Assembly: GCA_002359085.1 (NCBI GenBank)
Contig: DEQB01000094.1
Coordinates: forward strand, 10,171-15,368
Length of the DNA: 5,198 nucleotides
Direction: 5' to 3'
From: Erysipelothrix sp. UBA3377
GTDB taxonomy: Bacteria; Bacillota_I; Bacilli_A; Erysipelotrichales; Erysipelotrichaceae
The notes beneath the pieces were generated by a model that did not search any database, was not told the DNA's origin, and worked only from the letters and a program-made list of their open reading frames with translations. The position numbers and the translations under genes were made by a program. Below, piece by piece: positions 1 to 5,198 of the stretch (the first letter of the stretch is position 1; each line of letters begins with the position of its first letter).

Positions 1-794
1 TCTTCAAAGGTTGACTCTGATTCAAAGACGAAGTTATTGACACGAACATGTCCATTTTCAACAATTCCTTCAATAAAATTAGAAGTTCCAATAAAGTTTG
101 CGACAAATGGATTTGCAGGACGTCTATAGATGGCTTCTGGGGTATCAAGTTGCATGATAACACCACGATCCATGACCGCAATTCGATCAGAAATCGCCAA
201 TGCTTCTTCTTGATCGTGGGTCACATAGACGGTTGTGATGTTTAAACTTCTTTGTAGTTTTTTAATGATGGTACGCATTTGTACACGTAATTTCGCATCG
301 AGGTTACTCAACGGTTCATCCATTAACAGGATTTTCGGTTGAATCACGATGGCACGTGCCAGTGCAACCCTTTGTTGTTGGCCACCCGATAGATTGGCAG
401 GCATTCTATCTTTCAAATCAGCGATTTGTACCAACTCTAACGCCTCCATAATGCGTGCATCACGTTTTTCTTTCGGTACTTTGTGAGCCTTTAAGCCATA
501 CTCTACGTTTTGATATACGGATAAGTGAGGGAAAATCGCATAGTTTTGAAAAACCATCCCTATGTCTCGTTTATGGGCCGCCACATCATTAATGCGTTGA
601 TCATGAAAATATATATCTCCAGCTTCAATGGAATTAAAGCCCGCAATCATACGCAAGAGTGTTGTTTTACCGCATCCCGAAGGTCCAAGTAGTGTAAAAA
701 ATTCCCCTTCATTGATATTCAGCGATACATCTTTGATCGCTGTAAAGTCCCCATATTTTTTTGTGACGTTGTCAATTCTTACATTTGTGCTCAT
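1..794 (-). CDS. ABC transporter ATP-binding protein, FbpC/PotA/AfuC-like (3'-partial, runs off the left edge)
   Basis: This is the cytoplasmic ATPase subunit that drives a binding-protein-dependent importer. It is read on the minus strand from the ATG at 792-794, preceded by AAGGAGA (804-810) at 9 nt spacing. The 264 complete codons in the window have no stop or frameshift. Visible motifs are Walker A GPSGCGKTT (residues 37-45, K43), the Q-loop Gln83, signature LSGGQ (135-139), Walker B LLMDEP (D159, E160), a D-loop SNLD just after it, and the H-loop His193 in VTHDQEEA. After the nucleotide-binding domain comes NPFVANFIGTSNF (about 228-240), the usual junction to a TOBE domain in the FbpC/PotA/PhnT/MalK group; the rest of that domain lies outside the window. 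It is 63 bp downstream of the solute-binding protein gene and is presumably co-transcribed with it. A permease gene would be expected further left, giving the order binding protein, ATPase, permease. The family does not fix the substrate: iron, polyamine, phosphonate and sugar-phosphate importers share this ATPase type. Confidence 0.95.
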   Translation of the reverse strand, partial: MSTNVRIDNVTKKYGDFTAIKDVSLNINEGEFFTLLGPSGCGKTTLLRMIAGFNSIEAGDIYFHDQRINDVAAHKRDIGMVFQNYAIFPHLSVYQNVEYGLKAHKVPKEKRDARIMEALELVQIADLKDRMPANLSGGQQQRVALARAIVIQPKILLMDEPLSNLDAKLRVQMRTIIKKLQRSLNITTVYVTHDQEEALAISDRIAVMDRGVIMQLDTPEAIYRRPANPFVANFIGTSNFIEGIVENGHVRVNNFVFESESTFE

Positions 795-803
795 GTTAAT
801 TTA

Positions 804-810
804 TCTCCTT
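804..810 (-). promoter_or_regulatory. Ribosome binding site of the ABC ATPase gene
   Basis: The minus strand reads AAGGAGA ending 9 nt before the ATG at 794. It supports that start codon and shows that the second gene of the operon has its own strong translation signal rather than relying on coupling. Confidence 0.8.
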
Positions 811-834
811 TATTTTTAATATTAAGTGAGGAAA

Positions 835-853
835 AGAGGAGACCAGCTCCTCT
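835..853 (-). terminator. Intercistronic stem-loop between binding protein and ATPase genes (weak or partial terminator, or mRNA-stabilising hairpin)
   Basis: On the minus strand, 7-nt arms AGAGGAG (853-847) and CTCCTCT (841-835) pair around the 5-nt loop CTGGT and are followed by only three more T residues (834-832). It lies a few bases after the TAA of the binding protein gene and upstream of the ATPase ribosome binding site. The short T-tract argues for partial termination or 3'-end protection rather than full stop. Such hairpins are known in ABC operons that make far more binding protein than ATPase; that this one does so is inference. Confidence 0.55.
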
Positions 854-857
854 CTCA

Positions 858-1871
858 TTAATTCTCAATTACAATTTGTTGCCAGCGTTGTACAATTTCA
901 GGTTTGTGGTTTGCTGCCCAATCAAAGTCATAATCAACCAATTTAATGGACTCCAATGGTGGTAGGCTTTCGTCAATTTCAACGTCATTTCTAACGGGAC
1001 GACGGCCTAATTCAGCTACCATCAACTCTTGAGTTGCTTTACTGGTTGCAAACTCAACGAATTTTTGAGCATTGGTAAGGTTTTTAGCATCTTTGATAAT
1101 TGCAACTGCATCTGGAACAGCTGATGTTCCATCTTCAGGATAAACAATACCGACATCTGCACCCGCTTGAACGTAGCGGATTGCTTCTTTTTCTAAAGTA
1201 AGACCAATGGCATATTCACCATCTGCAACCCCAACATAAACGTTTCCAGAACTGCTTTGGATTTTTCCATCTAAGTTCTTATAGAAGTCAGTTGCGAATT
1301 GCCAACCAGCATCGGTATCGCCACCGTGTGCTGTAATCATCGTTACCAAGATAGTATAAGCTGAACCACTACTGCCAGGATCGGCCATTGCGATTTGTCC
1401 TTTGAATTTAGGATCTAAGACATCTGCCCAACTCTTTGGAACATCTTCTTCTGCTACAAGGTTCTTGTTATACATAATAACCATCGGTAATGGACTTTCA
1501 CCGGTCCATAGGTTATTTGCATCGTAGAATTGACTGGATACTTGATCCAAACCTGTTGGTTTATAAGCTTGGAAGTAATCATTAAAGGATGCCAATGACT
1601 CAGCACCGCCTCCCCACATGACGTCAGCCAATGGGTTTTCACTTTCTGCCGCAATTCTATTCAATAATTCACCTGTTCCAGCCGCAACGATTTGCGCGGT
1701 AATTCCAGTTGTTGATTGGAATTCCTCTACCAATAGGTTTACTGTTTCAGATGGATGGGGTGTATAGACGACCACAACATCGCTGTCATCATCACCCTTA
1801 CTGTCTGTAGAACATGCTGCTAAAGCAACGATAATCAAGGACATTAATGTGATTCGAATAAGTTTTTTCAT
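858..1871 (-). CDS. ABC transporter solute-binding lipoprotein, FbpA/AfuA/PhnS-like family (substrate not iron by residue inspection)
   Basis: This is a 337-aa extracellular solute-binding protein that captures ligand outside the membrane for the downstream ABC importer. The N-terminus is a lipoprotein signal: KK, a hydrophobic stretch (about 4-19) and lipobox LAAC with Cys20 as the lipidated residue. An acidic Ser/Asp/Gly linker (21-31) precedes the first core strand VVVVYTP (32-38). Features typical of the type 2 periplasmic-binding fold include AGTGELLNRI (64-73), NPLADVMWGG (79-88), the hinge-proximal DPKFKGQIAMADP (153-165) and a C-terminal FVEFATSKATQELM segment (271-284). By remembered alignment to Neisseria FbpA, the adjacent iron-binding Tyr pair falls on Leu226-Glu227, so ferric iron is unlikely. 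Known relatives bind 2-aminoethylphosphonate or hexose phosphates (AfuA); which ligand applies here cannot be read from the sequence. The ATG start is supported by GAGGAGG 4 nt upstream and by the signal peptide. It is the first gene of its operon, with a cre site in the leader. Confidence 0.93.
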   Translation of the reverse strand: MKKLIRITLMSLIIVALAACSTDSKGDDDSDVVVVYTPHPSETVNLLVEEFQSTTGITAQIVAAGTGELLNRIAAESENPLADVMWGGGAESLASFNDYFQAYKPTGLDQVSSQFYDANNLWTGESPLPMVIMYNKNLVAEEDVPKSWADVLDPKFKGQIAMADPGSSGSAYTILVTMITAHGGDTDAGWQFATDFYKNLDGKIQSSSGNVYVGVADGEYAIGLTLEKEAIRYVQAGADVGIVYPEDGTSAVPDAVAIIKDAKNLTNAQKFVEFATSKATQELMVAELGRRPVRNDVEIDESLPPLESIKLVDYDFDWAANHKPEIVQRWQQIVIEN

Positions 1872-1875
1872 ATTT

Positions 1876-1882
1876 CCTCCTC
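1876..1882 (-). promoter_or_regulatory. Ribosome binding site of the solute-binding protein gene
   Basis: The minus strand reads GAGGAGG, with 4 nt (AAAT) between it and the ATG at 1871. The match is very strong and the spacing short. It fits high expression of the binding protein and fixes the start codon. Confidence 0.85.
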
Positions 1883-1890
1883 ATCTATGA

Positions 1891-1906
1891 ATGTAAACGC
1901 ATTCAA
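1891..1906. promoter_or_regulatory. cre site (predicted CcpA operator) in the leader of the transporter operon
   Basis: The plus strand reads ATGTAAACGCATTCAA, which fits every fixed position of the cre consensus WTGNAANCGNWNNCWW. It sits inside an 18-bp imperfect palindrome, TGAATGTAAACGCATTCA (1888-1905), with 6-bp perfect arms. It lies about 20 bp upstream of the binding protein ATG and just downstream of the predicted promoter for that gene, a position where CcpA-HPr(Ser-P) normally represses. Another LacI/GalR-family regulator could bind a site of this shape. Expected effect: the transporter is shut off when a preferred sugar is available. Confidence 0.75.
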
Positions 1907-1919
1907 TCTATGACTTAAG

Positions 1920-1946
1920 ATTATCACAGCTTTTTCAACCTATCAA
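1920..1946 (-). promoter_or_regulatory. Predicted promoter of the transporter operon (extended -10)
   Basis: On the minus strand, TGTGATAAT (1928-1920) is an extended -10 element, with GATAAT matching TATAAT at 5 of 6 positions. A TTGATA hexamer (1946-1941) lies 15 bp upstream as a possible -35; the spacing is short, so the TGn extension may carry much of the recognition. The transcript would start near 1913, placing the cre at 1891-1906 in the first transcribed bases. This is a reading of motifs only. Confidence 0.5.
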
Positions 1947-1974
1947 TGACACAAAACACCAAACTTGTTGAAAA
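1932..1974. repeat. Inverted repeat TTTTCAAC / GTTGAAAA in the divergent control region
   Basis: Two perfect 8-bp arms lie at 1932-1939 and 1967-1974, separated by 27 bp, and flank the possible -35 of the transporter promoter. The spacing is close to three helical turns between arms, so paired binding of one regulator is conceivable. In such AT-rich sequence a chance match is also possible. Confidence 0.35.
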
Positions 1975-1987
1975 TCGTCCAATCGTC

Positions 1988-2016
1988 TTGTGATAGCGCT
2001 TTATATCTAGTTTAAT
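1988..2016 (+). promoter_or_regulatory. Predicted promoter of the phosphohexomutase operon
   Basis: TTGTGA (1988-1993) as -35 and TTTAAT (2011-2016, one mismatch to TATAAT) as -10 are separated by 17 bp, the ideal spacing. The transcript would begin near 2023, giving a very short leader that starts almost at the Shine-Dalgarno. No other well-spaced pair was found in the region between the two divergent genes. Confidence 0.5.
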
Positions 2017-2024
2017 AGCGATAT

Positions 2025-2031
2025 AAGGAGG
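2025..2031 (+). promoter_or_regulatory. Ribosome binding site of the first phosphohexomutase gene
   Basis: AAGGAGG ends 7 nt before the ATG at 2039. It is a near-perfect Shine-Dalgarno and fixes this start. The upstream arms CTTTATATC (1999-2007) and GATATAAGG (2020-2028) could pair over part of it if transcription began upstream of 1999. Confidence 0.85.
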
Positions 2032-2038
2032 AATCAAT

Positions 2039-3445
2039 ATGATTAAATTTGGAACAGGAGGATGGCGTGCCGTTATCGGTGACGCTTTCACCAAAGAAAA
2101 TATTCAAAAGGTGGCCACAGCCATCGCTTTAGAATGCGAAGACAAACGGATTGTGATCGGGTATGATCGCCGATTCCTATCTGATGTTGCCGCAAAATGG
2201 GTCAGTGAGGTTATGATTGCCCACGACATTCAAGTCTACTTCATCAACAAAGCAGTCCCCACGCCCATGATTATGTATTCAGTAAAACAACTCAAGACTG
2301 CTTATGGTATTGCGATTACCGCCAGCCACAATCCCGCTATCTATAATGGTATGAAGATTTTTACTTTAGGTGGTAAGGATGCTACTGAAGACTATACGGA
2401 AAAATTTGAACAAACACTGGAAAAAGGCGTTGAGGTCAAAACATTATCTTTTGATGAAGGCCTAAACCAACAAACCATTACCTACTTCGACCCCAGCAAT
2501 GACTATATTGATTCCATTTTGAGCATGGTTGATATCAGTGCCATTCGAAAAGCGAAACTCAGAGCACTTCTTGATCCCATGTTTGGAGTATCCAAGACAT
2601 CGCTCTCTATCATTTTAAGTACGGCACGGGTTGATCTTGACATTATCAACAGCCGACACGATACCTTGTTTGGTGGTAAGTTACCTTCACCCGCTTCCTC
2701 TACACTCTTACACTTAAGTGAAAAAGTAGCCAAAGAACACTACGATATTGGAATTGCGACCGATGGAGATGCCGATCGAATCGGAATTGTGGATGAAAAA
2801 GGCGTCTTCATTCACCCAAATGTATTACTCTGTCTTATCTATGATTACTTGTTGCGGTTCAAAAACGAAAAAGGACCGGTTGTACGAAACCTATCGACCA
2901 CACATTGTTTGGATGCCATTGCGAAAGCACATAATGAAGTATGTTATGAAACAGCCGTTGGTTTTAAGTTCATCACCATGAATATGGAACAACACAACGC
3001 ACTCATTGGCGGAGAATCCAGTGGTGGACTTACCATTAGAGGTCACATCAATGGAAAAGACGGTATCTTTGCCGCGGCACTCTTGGTTGAAATGTTAGGC
3101 ATTACCCAAAAACCACTCAGTGCCTTGGTGAAAGATTTGGAAGATCGTTATGGTAAGTTTTATTTCATTGAAAAGAACTTCGCTTTCTCACAAGATAAGA
3201 AACTAGAAGTACAGAAGAAGCTATCCGAAAACTTAAACCTCCATTTTGAGAAACCAATCAAGGAGATCAAAGACTTTGACGGCATTAAATTCTATTTTGA
3301 AGAAGGTGGTTGGATCAGTTGTAGATTTTCAGGTACAGAGCCGCTGCTTCGTATCTTTGCGGAATCACAAGATGAAAGCTTTATTGAAAACAGTGTAAAT
3401 ACTTTGGTTCATATGTTGGGGATTCAAAATGACTTACAAGCTTAA
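2039..3445 (+). CDS. Phosphoglucomutase/phosphomannomutase family protein (alpha-D-phosphohexomutase, 468 aa)
   Basis: This cytoplasmic enzyme interconverts sugar 1- and 6-phosphates through a phosphoserine and a bisphosphorylated intermediate. All four family signatures are present in order. They are the N-terminal FGTGGWR (4-10), the catalytic loop TASHNP (94-99, Ser96 phosphorylated), the Mg2+ loop DGDADR (242-247) and the sugar-recognition loop GGESSGG (324-330). The C-terminal phosphate-binding loop SGTEPLLR (431-438) follows. TAVGFKFI (305-312) is the usual segment before the sugar loop. At 468 aa it is a full-length bacterial PMM/PGM-type enzyme, with the family's typical start at MIKFGTGGWR. 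The sugar loop is neither the GEMSGH of classical PMM/PGM nor the GEQSGH of glucosamine mutase (GlmM), so glucose versus mannose specificity is open. It is the first gene of an operon, overlaps the next mutase by 17 nt, and is divergent from the transporter operon. Confidence 0.95.
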   Translation: MIKFGTGGWRAVIGDAFTKENIQKVATAIALECEDKRIVIGYDRRFLSDVAAKWVSEVMIAHDIQVYFINKAVPTPMIMYSVKQLKTAYGIAITASHNPAIYNGMKIFTLGGKDATEDYTEKFEQTLEKGVEVKTLSFDEGLNQQTITYFDPSNDYIDSILSMVDISAIRKAKLRALLDPMFGVSKTSLSIILSTARVDLDIINSRHDTLFGGKLPSPASSTLLHLSEKVAKEHYDIGIATDGDADRIGIVDEKGVFIHPNVLLCLIYDYLLRFKNEKGPVVRNLSTTHCLDAIAKAHNEVCYETAVGFKFITMNMEQHNALIGGESSGGLTIRGHINGKDGIFAAALLVEMLGITQKPLSALVKDLEDRYGKFYFIEKNFAFSQDKKLEVQKKLSENLNLHFEKPIKEIKDFDGIKFYFEEGGWISCRFSGTEPLLRIFAESQDESFIENSVNTLVHMLGIQNDLQA

Positions 3446-4982
3446 AGAAAAATGGATACACACTTTAGAAAATACAGCCTACTATGCTTCGCTCTTAGAC
3501 TTCATTGAAGCAGATCAATGGCAAGAGGCCTTGAATGGTACCCTTGATTTTGGTACCGGTGGTATGCGTGGACATTTGGGTCCAGGCGAAAACAGAATCA
3601 ATCACTTAACCATCCGTAAAGTTGTGTTCTCCTATGCAAAAACCTTGAAGCAAAATGACTTAATTATTATTGGCTATGACACACGTCATTTCTCATATGA
3701 GTTTGCGTTAGACTGTGCCAAGGTACTGATTGACCATGGTATCAGGGTTAAAGTATTCAAGTATCCCCGTCCTACCCCAGAGTGTTCATTTGCGATACGC
3801 CATTTTAATGCCCAAGGTGGTATCATGATTACCGCCAGTCACAACCCCAAGACAGATAATGGCATCAAACTTTATGATGAAAATGGATGTCAATTCACAC
3901 CTGATAAAGTATTGCTTATTCAAGAACACTTCAAATCCATTACCAACCTCTTTGATCTTGAAATATTAGGAAACTTTACACACCGAATGGATTGGATCGA
4001 TGAGGACTTTGATGACATTTACCTAATGCGTATCAAAACTTTGACCTATAACCCTACAGATGCGAAAGTTTCAATCTTATACTCTCCGCTACAAGGTACA
4101 GGATATCGAATTATGCCGAGAGTATTTGATGGTAAAAACGTTACCCTTGATGTTCTTGATATACAAATGTCCCAGGATCCAAACTTCACCAATACACCGT
4201 GTCTTAATCCAGAAAAAAAAGAAAGTTTTGAGGGTTTACTTAAGGAAAATGAGAACCACGATTTGTTGGTTGCGAGTGATCCTGATTGTGATCGTTTGGG
4301 CGTCATGGTACATCATCAAAATAGTTATCATCCACTCAGTGGAAATCAATTGGGAATCTTATTTTTGGATTACATTGCGAAGTTCTCAAAGAAGAAAACA
4401 ATTATCAATACCATCGTGACCACTGACTATACAAAAAAATTAGTTGACCACTACAAACTGAATCACATTCAAACCTTAACCGGTTTTAAATATATTGGTG
4501 AAACCATTGAAACTATCGATAATGACGATTTCTTATTTGGTTTTGAAGAGAGTAATGGTTATCTATTTGGTGATTTTGTGCGTGATAAAGATGCCGTTCA
4601 AGCAATGTGGGTATTGGCTGAAATGACGCAGTATTACAAAACTCATAACAAGACGCTTTTGGACGCACTTCATGATCTTCACTTACAGTTTGGACCATGG
4701 TTTGATGCTCAAATCAGTATCCCCATGGATGCTCATGAAATTGAAGACGTCATGAATACCCTAAGAGATCAACCAAATATTATTGACTACCTAAAAGATA
4801 CACCCTTACCCAAAAAGAATGTATTGAAGTTATACTTTGATAAAGGTTGGATTGTATTAAGACCTTCAGGTACAGAAGCCTTATGTAAAGTGTATTATTA
4901 TGCTGAAGATAAGAAGACTTTGGACGCATTAATCCTTGAAACAAATCATTTATTTCAAAAAAAAGATCAACGTCACGGTTGA
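3429..4982 (+). CDS. Alpha-phosphoglucomutase, PGM2/PgcA-like subfamily (517 aa)
   Basis: This second alpha-D-phosphohexomutase most likely interconverts glucose 1-phosphate and glucose 6-phosphate, linking glycolysis to UDP-glucose and glycogen or cell-surface glycans. Relatives in the PGM2 group can also act on pentose phosphates. Signatures in order are FGTGGMRG (41-48) after an N-terminal helix, TASHNP (135-140, catalytic Ser137), the Mg2+ loop DPDCDR (284-289) and GFEESNG (371-377) followed by GDFVRDKDAV (381-390). RPSGTEA (478-484) closes the active site. The DPDCDR and GFEES..FVRDKD forms point to PGM2/PgcA rather than to the 468-aa neighbour's group. It is shorter than the roughly 580 aa of Bacillus subtilis PgcA. 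The phosphate loop has Ala484 where SGTEP is usual. The ATG at 3429 overlaps the upstream gene by 17 nt in another frame. Its Shine-Dalgarno is poor (GGGG at 3418-3421), so translational coupling is likely. The final codons lie in the terminator. Confidence 0.94.
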   Translation: MTYKLKEKWIHTLENTAYYASLLDFIEADQWQEALNGTLDFGTGGMRGHLGPGENRINHLTIRKVVFSYAKTLKQNDLIIIGYDTRHFSYEFALDCAKVLIDHGIRVKVFKYPRPTPECSFAIRHFNAQGGIMITASHNPKTDNGIKLYDENGCQFTPDKVLLIQEHFKSITNLFDLEILGNFTHRMDWIDEDFDDIYLMRIKTLTYNPTDAKVSILYSPLQGTGYRIMPRVFDGKNVTLDVLDIQMSQDPNFTNTPCLNPEKKESFEGLLKENENHDLLVASDPDCDRLGVMVHHQNSYHPLSGNQLGILFLDYIAKFSKKKTIINTIVTTDYTKKLVDHYKLNHIQTLTGFKYIGETIETIDNDDFLFGFEESNGYLFGDFVRDKDAVQAMWVLAEMTQYYKTHNKTLLDALHDLHLQFGPWFDAQISIPMDAHEIEDVMNTLRDQPNIIDYLKDTPLPKKNVLKLYFDKGWIVLRPSGTEALCKVYYYAEDKKTLDALILETNHLFQKKDQRHG

Positions 4983-4988
4983 TCTTTT
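4961..4988. terminator. Bidirectional intrinsic terminator shared by convergent genes
   Basis: Perfect 11-bp arms AAAAGATCAAC (4961-4971) and GTTGATCTTTT (4978-4988) enclose the 6-nt loop GTCACG. On the plus strand the 3' arm ends in TTTT. On the minus strand the hairpin is followed by a longer T-run, as eight A residues occupy 4957-4964 of the plus strand. It therefore terminates the mutase operon rightward and the amino acid ABC gene leftward. The mutase stop codon TGA (4980-4982) is inside the 3' arm, so its last residues are encoded by the hairpin. Confidence 0.88.
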
Positions 4989-4991
4989 AAT

Positions 4992-5198
4992 CTATAACAC
5001 CTTCGCTAAAAAGTGCTTCAATCTTTCATCTTGAGGATGTTCAAATATCTCTGTGGGTGTCCCAATTTCTTTGATTTTACCCTCATCCATAAACCAAACT
5101 TCACTCGCTACTTCTTTGGCGAAGTTCATTTCATGGGTCACAATAACCATTGTAATGTTTTCTTTGGATAAGTCCCTGATTAAATCCAGCACTTCCCC
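4992..5198 (-). CDS. Polar amino acid ABC transporter ATP-binding protein, GlnQ-like (C-terminal part; 5' end off the right edge)
   Basis: The last 68 residues of an ABC ATPase are read on the minus strand to a TAG at 4992-4994, and the frame is open to the window edge. It begins GEVLDLIRDL and contains VIVTHEMNFAKEVA, whose His is the H-loop switch residue, then VWFMDEGKIKEIGTP and IFEHPQDERLKHFLAKVL. That ending is characteristic of the GlnQ/ArtP/HisP amino-acid group: THEM rather than THDQ, and a short end with no TOBE domain. This separates it from the ATPase at the left edge. The true start is outside the window; the GTG at 5190-5192 is an internal valine codon, not a start. It ends 10 bp from the mutase stop codon in convergent orientation and shares the terminator at 4961-4988. 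Its binding protein and permease genes are presumably to the right. Confidence 0.93.
   Translation of the reverse strand, partial: GEVLDLIRDLSKENITMVIVTHEMNFAKEVASEVWFMDEGKIKEIGTPTEIFEHPQDERLKHFLAKVL

Noticed and set aside
1..1871. Ferric iron transporter (FbpABC) as the firm call
   Set aside because: The ATPase type is shared by several substrate classes, and the binding protein appears to lack the FbpA tyrosine pair. No Fur-box-like sequence was recognised upstream, while a cre is present.
1989..2005. A second cre (TGATAGCGCTTTATA) controlling the mutase operon
   Set aside because: It fails at least three fixed positions of the consensus, including the conserved C of the second half-site, and partly overlaps the predicted -35.
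1872..2038. Riboswitch, tRNA or small RNA in the divergent intergenic region
   Set aside because: Only 167 bp are available and they are accounted for by promoters, the cre and ribosome binding sites. No conserved riboswitch core, tRNA arms or rho-independent terminator is visible there.
2503..2733. Antisense open frame inside the first mutase
   Set aside because: It is a shadow of the coding strand with no ribosome binding site, promoter or family resemblance. The same applies to the other short antisense frames at 4046-4306 and 4513-4698, and to the plus-strand frames at 48-245 and 628-819 over the ATPase gene.
4060..4419. Open frame on the plus strand inside the second mutase
   Set aside because: It lies wholly within a well-supported gene in another frame, has low-complexity basic composition and no recognisable domain or ribosome binding site.
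2039..4982. Mycoplasma-type genetic code (TGA as Trp)
   Set aside because: All Trp codons seen are TGG, the second mutase ends at a TGA lying in a terminator hairpin, and no in-frame TGA interrupts any gene.
5190..5192. GTG as the start of a small 66-residue protein at 4992-5192
   Set aside because: The frame continues upstream to the window edge as Gly-Glu and matches the interior of a GlnQ-type ATPase, so the GTG is an internal valine codon.

Overview
The window looks like ordinary chromosome from a low-GC, Gram-positive-type bacterium (Bacillota or a relative such as the Acholeplasma/Izemoplasma group). The clues are AT-rich coding sequence (roughly 40% GC by eye), strong AGGAGG-type ribosome binding sites, a lipoprotein-anchored solute-binding protein and a CcpA-type cre site. 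Trp is read from TGG and one gene stops with TGA, so the standard bacterial code (table 11) applies, not the Mycoplasma/Spiroplasma code. No mobile element, RNA gene or CRISPR array is visible.

Layout. (1) Positions 1-1871, minus strand: a transporter operon, with a lipoprotein solute-binding protein (858-1871) followed by an FbpC/PotA-type ABC ATPase (1-794, running off the left edge). A stem-loop sits in the gap between them. (2) Positions 1872-2038: a divergent control region with an extended -10 promoter for the transporter, a perfect-consensus cre in the transporter leader, and a plausible promoter and strong Shine-Dalgarno for the rightward genes. (3) Positions 2039-4982, plus strand: two overlapping phosphohexomutase genes of different subfamilies, a PMM/PGM-like enzyme of 468 aa and a PGM2/PgcA-like phosphoglucomutase of 517 aa. 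(4) Positions 4961-4988: a strong bidirectional terminator whose hairpin also encodes the last residues of the second mutase. (5) Positions 4992-5198, minus strand: the C-terminal end of a GlnQ-type polar amino acid ABC ATPase, converging on that terminator.

How the genes may work together. The binding protein belongs to the broad family that includes Fe3+ (FbpA), 2-aminoethylphosphonate and hexose-phosphate (AfuA) binders. It appears to lack the adjacent iron-binding tyrosines of FbpA. With the cre and the divergently transcribed phosphohexomutases, this suggests an organophosphate or sugar-phosphate importer feeding hexose-phosphate interconversion. That substrate assignment is inference. 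No undescribed system is evident; the interest lies in substrate reassignment, regulation and compact 3' ends.
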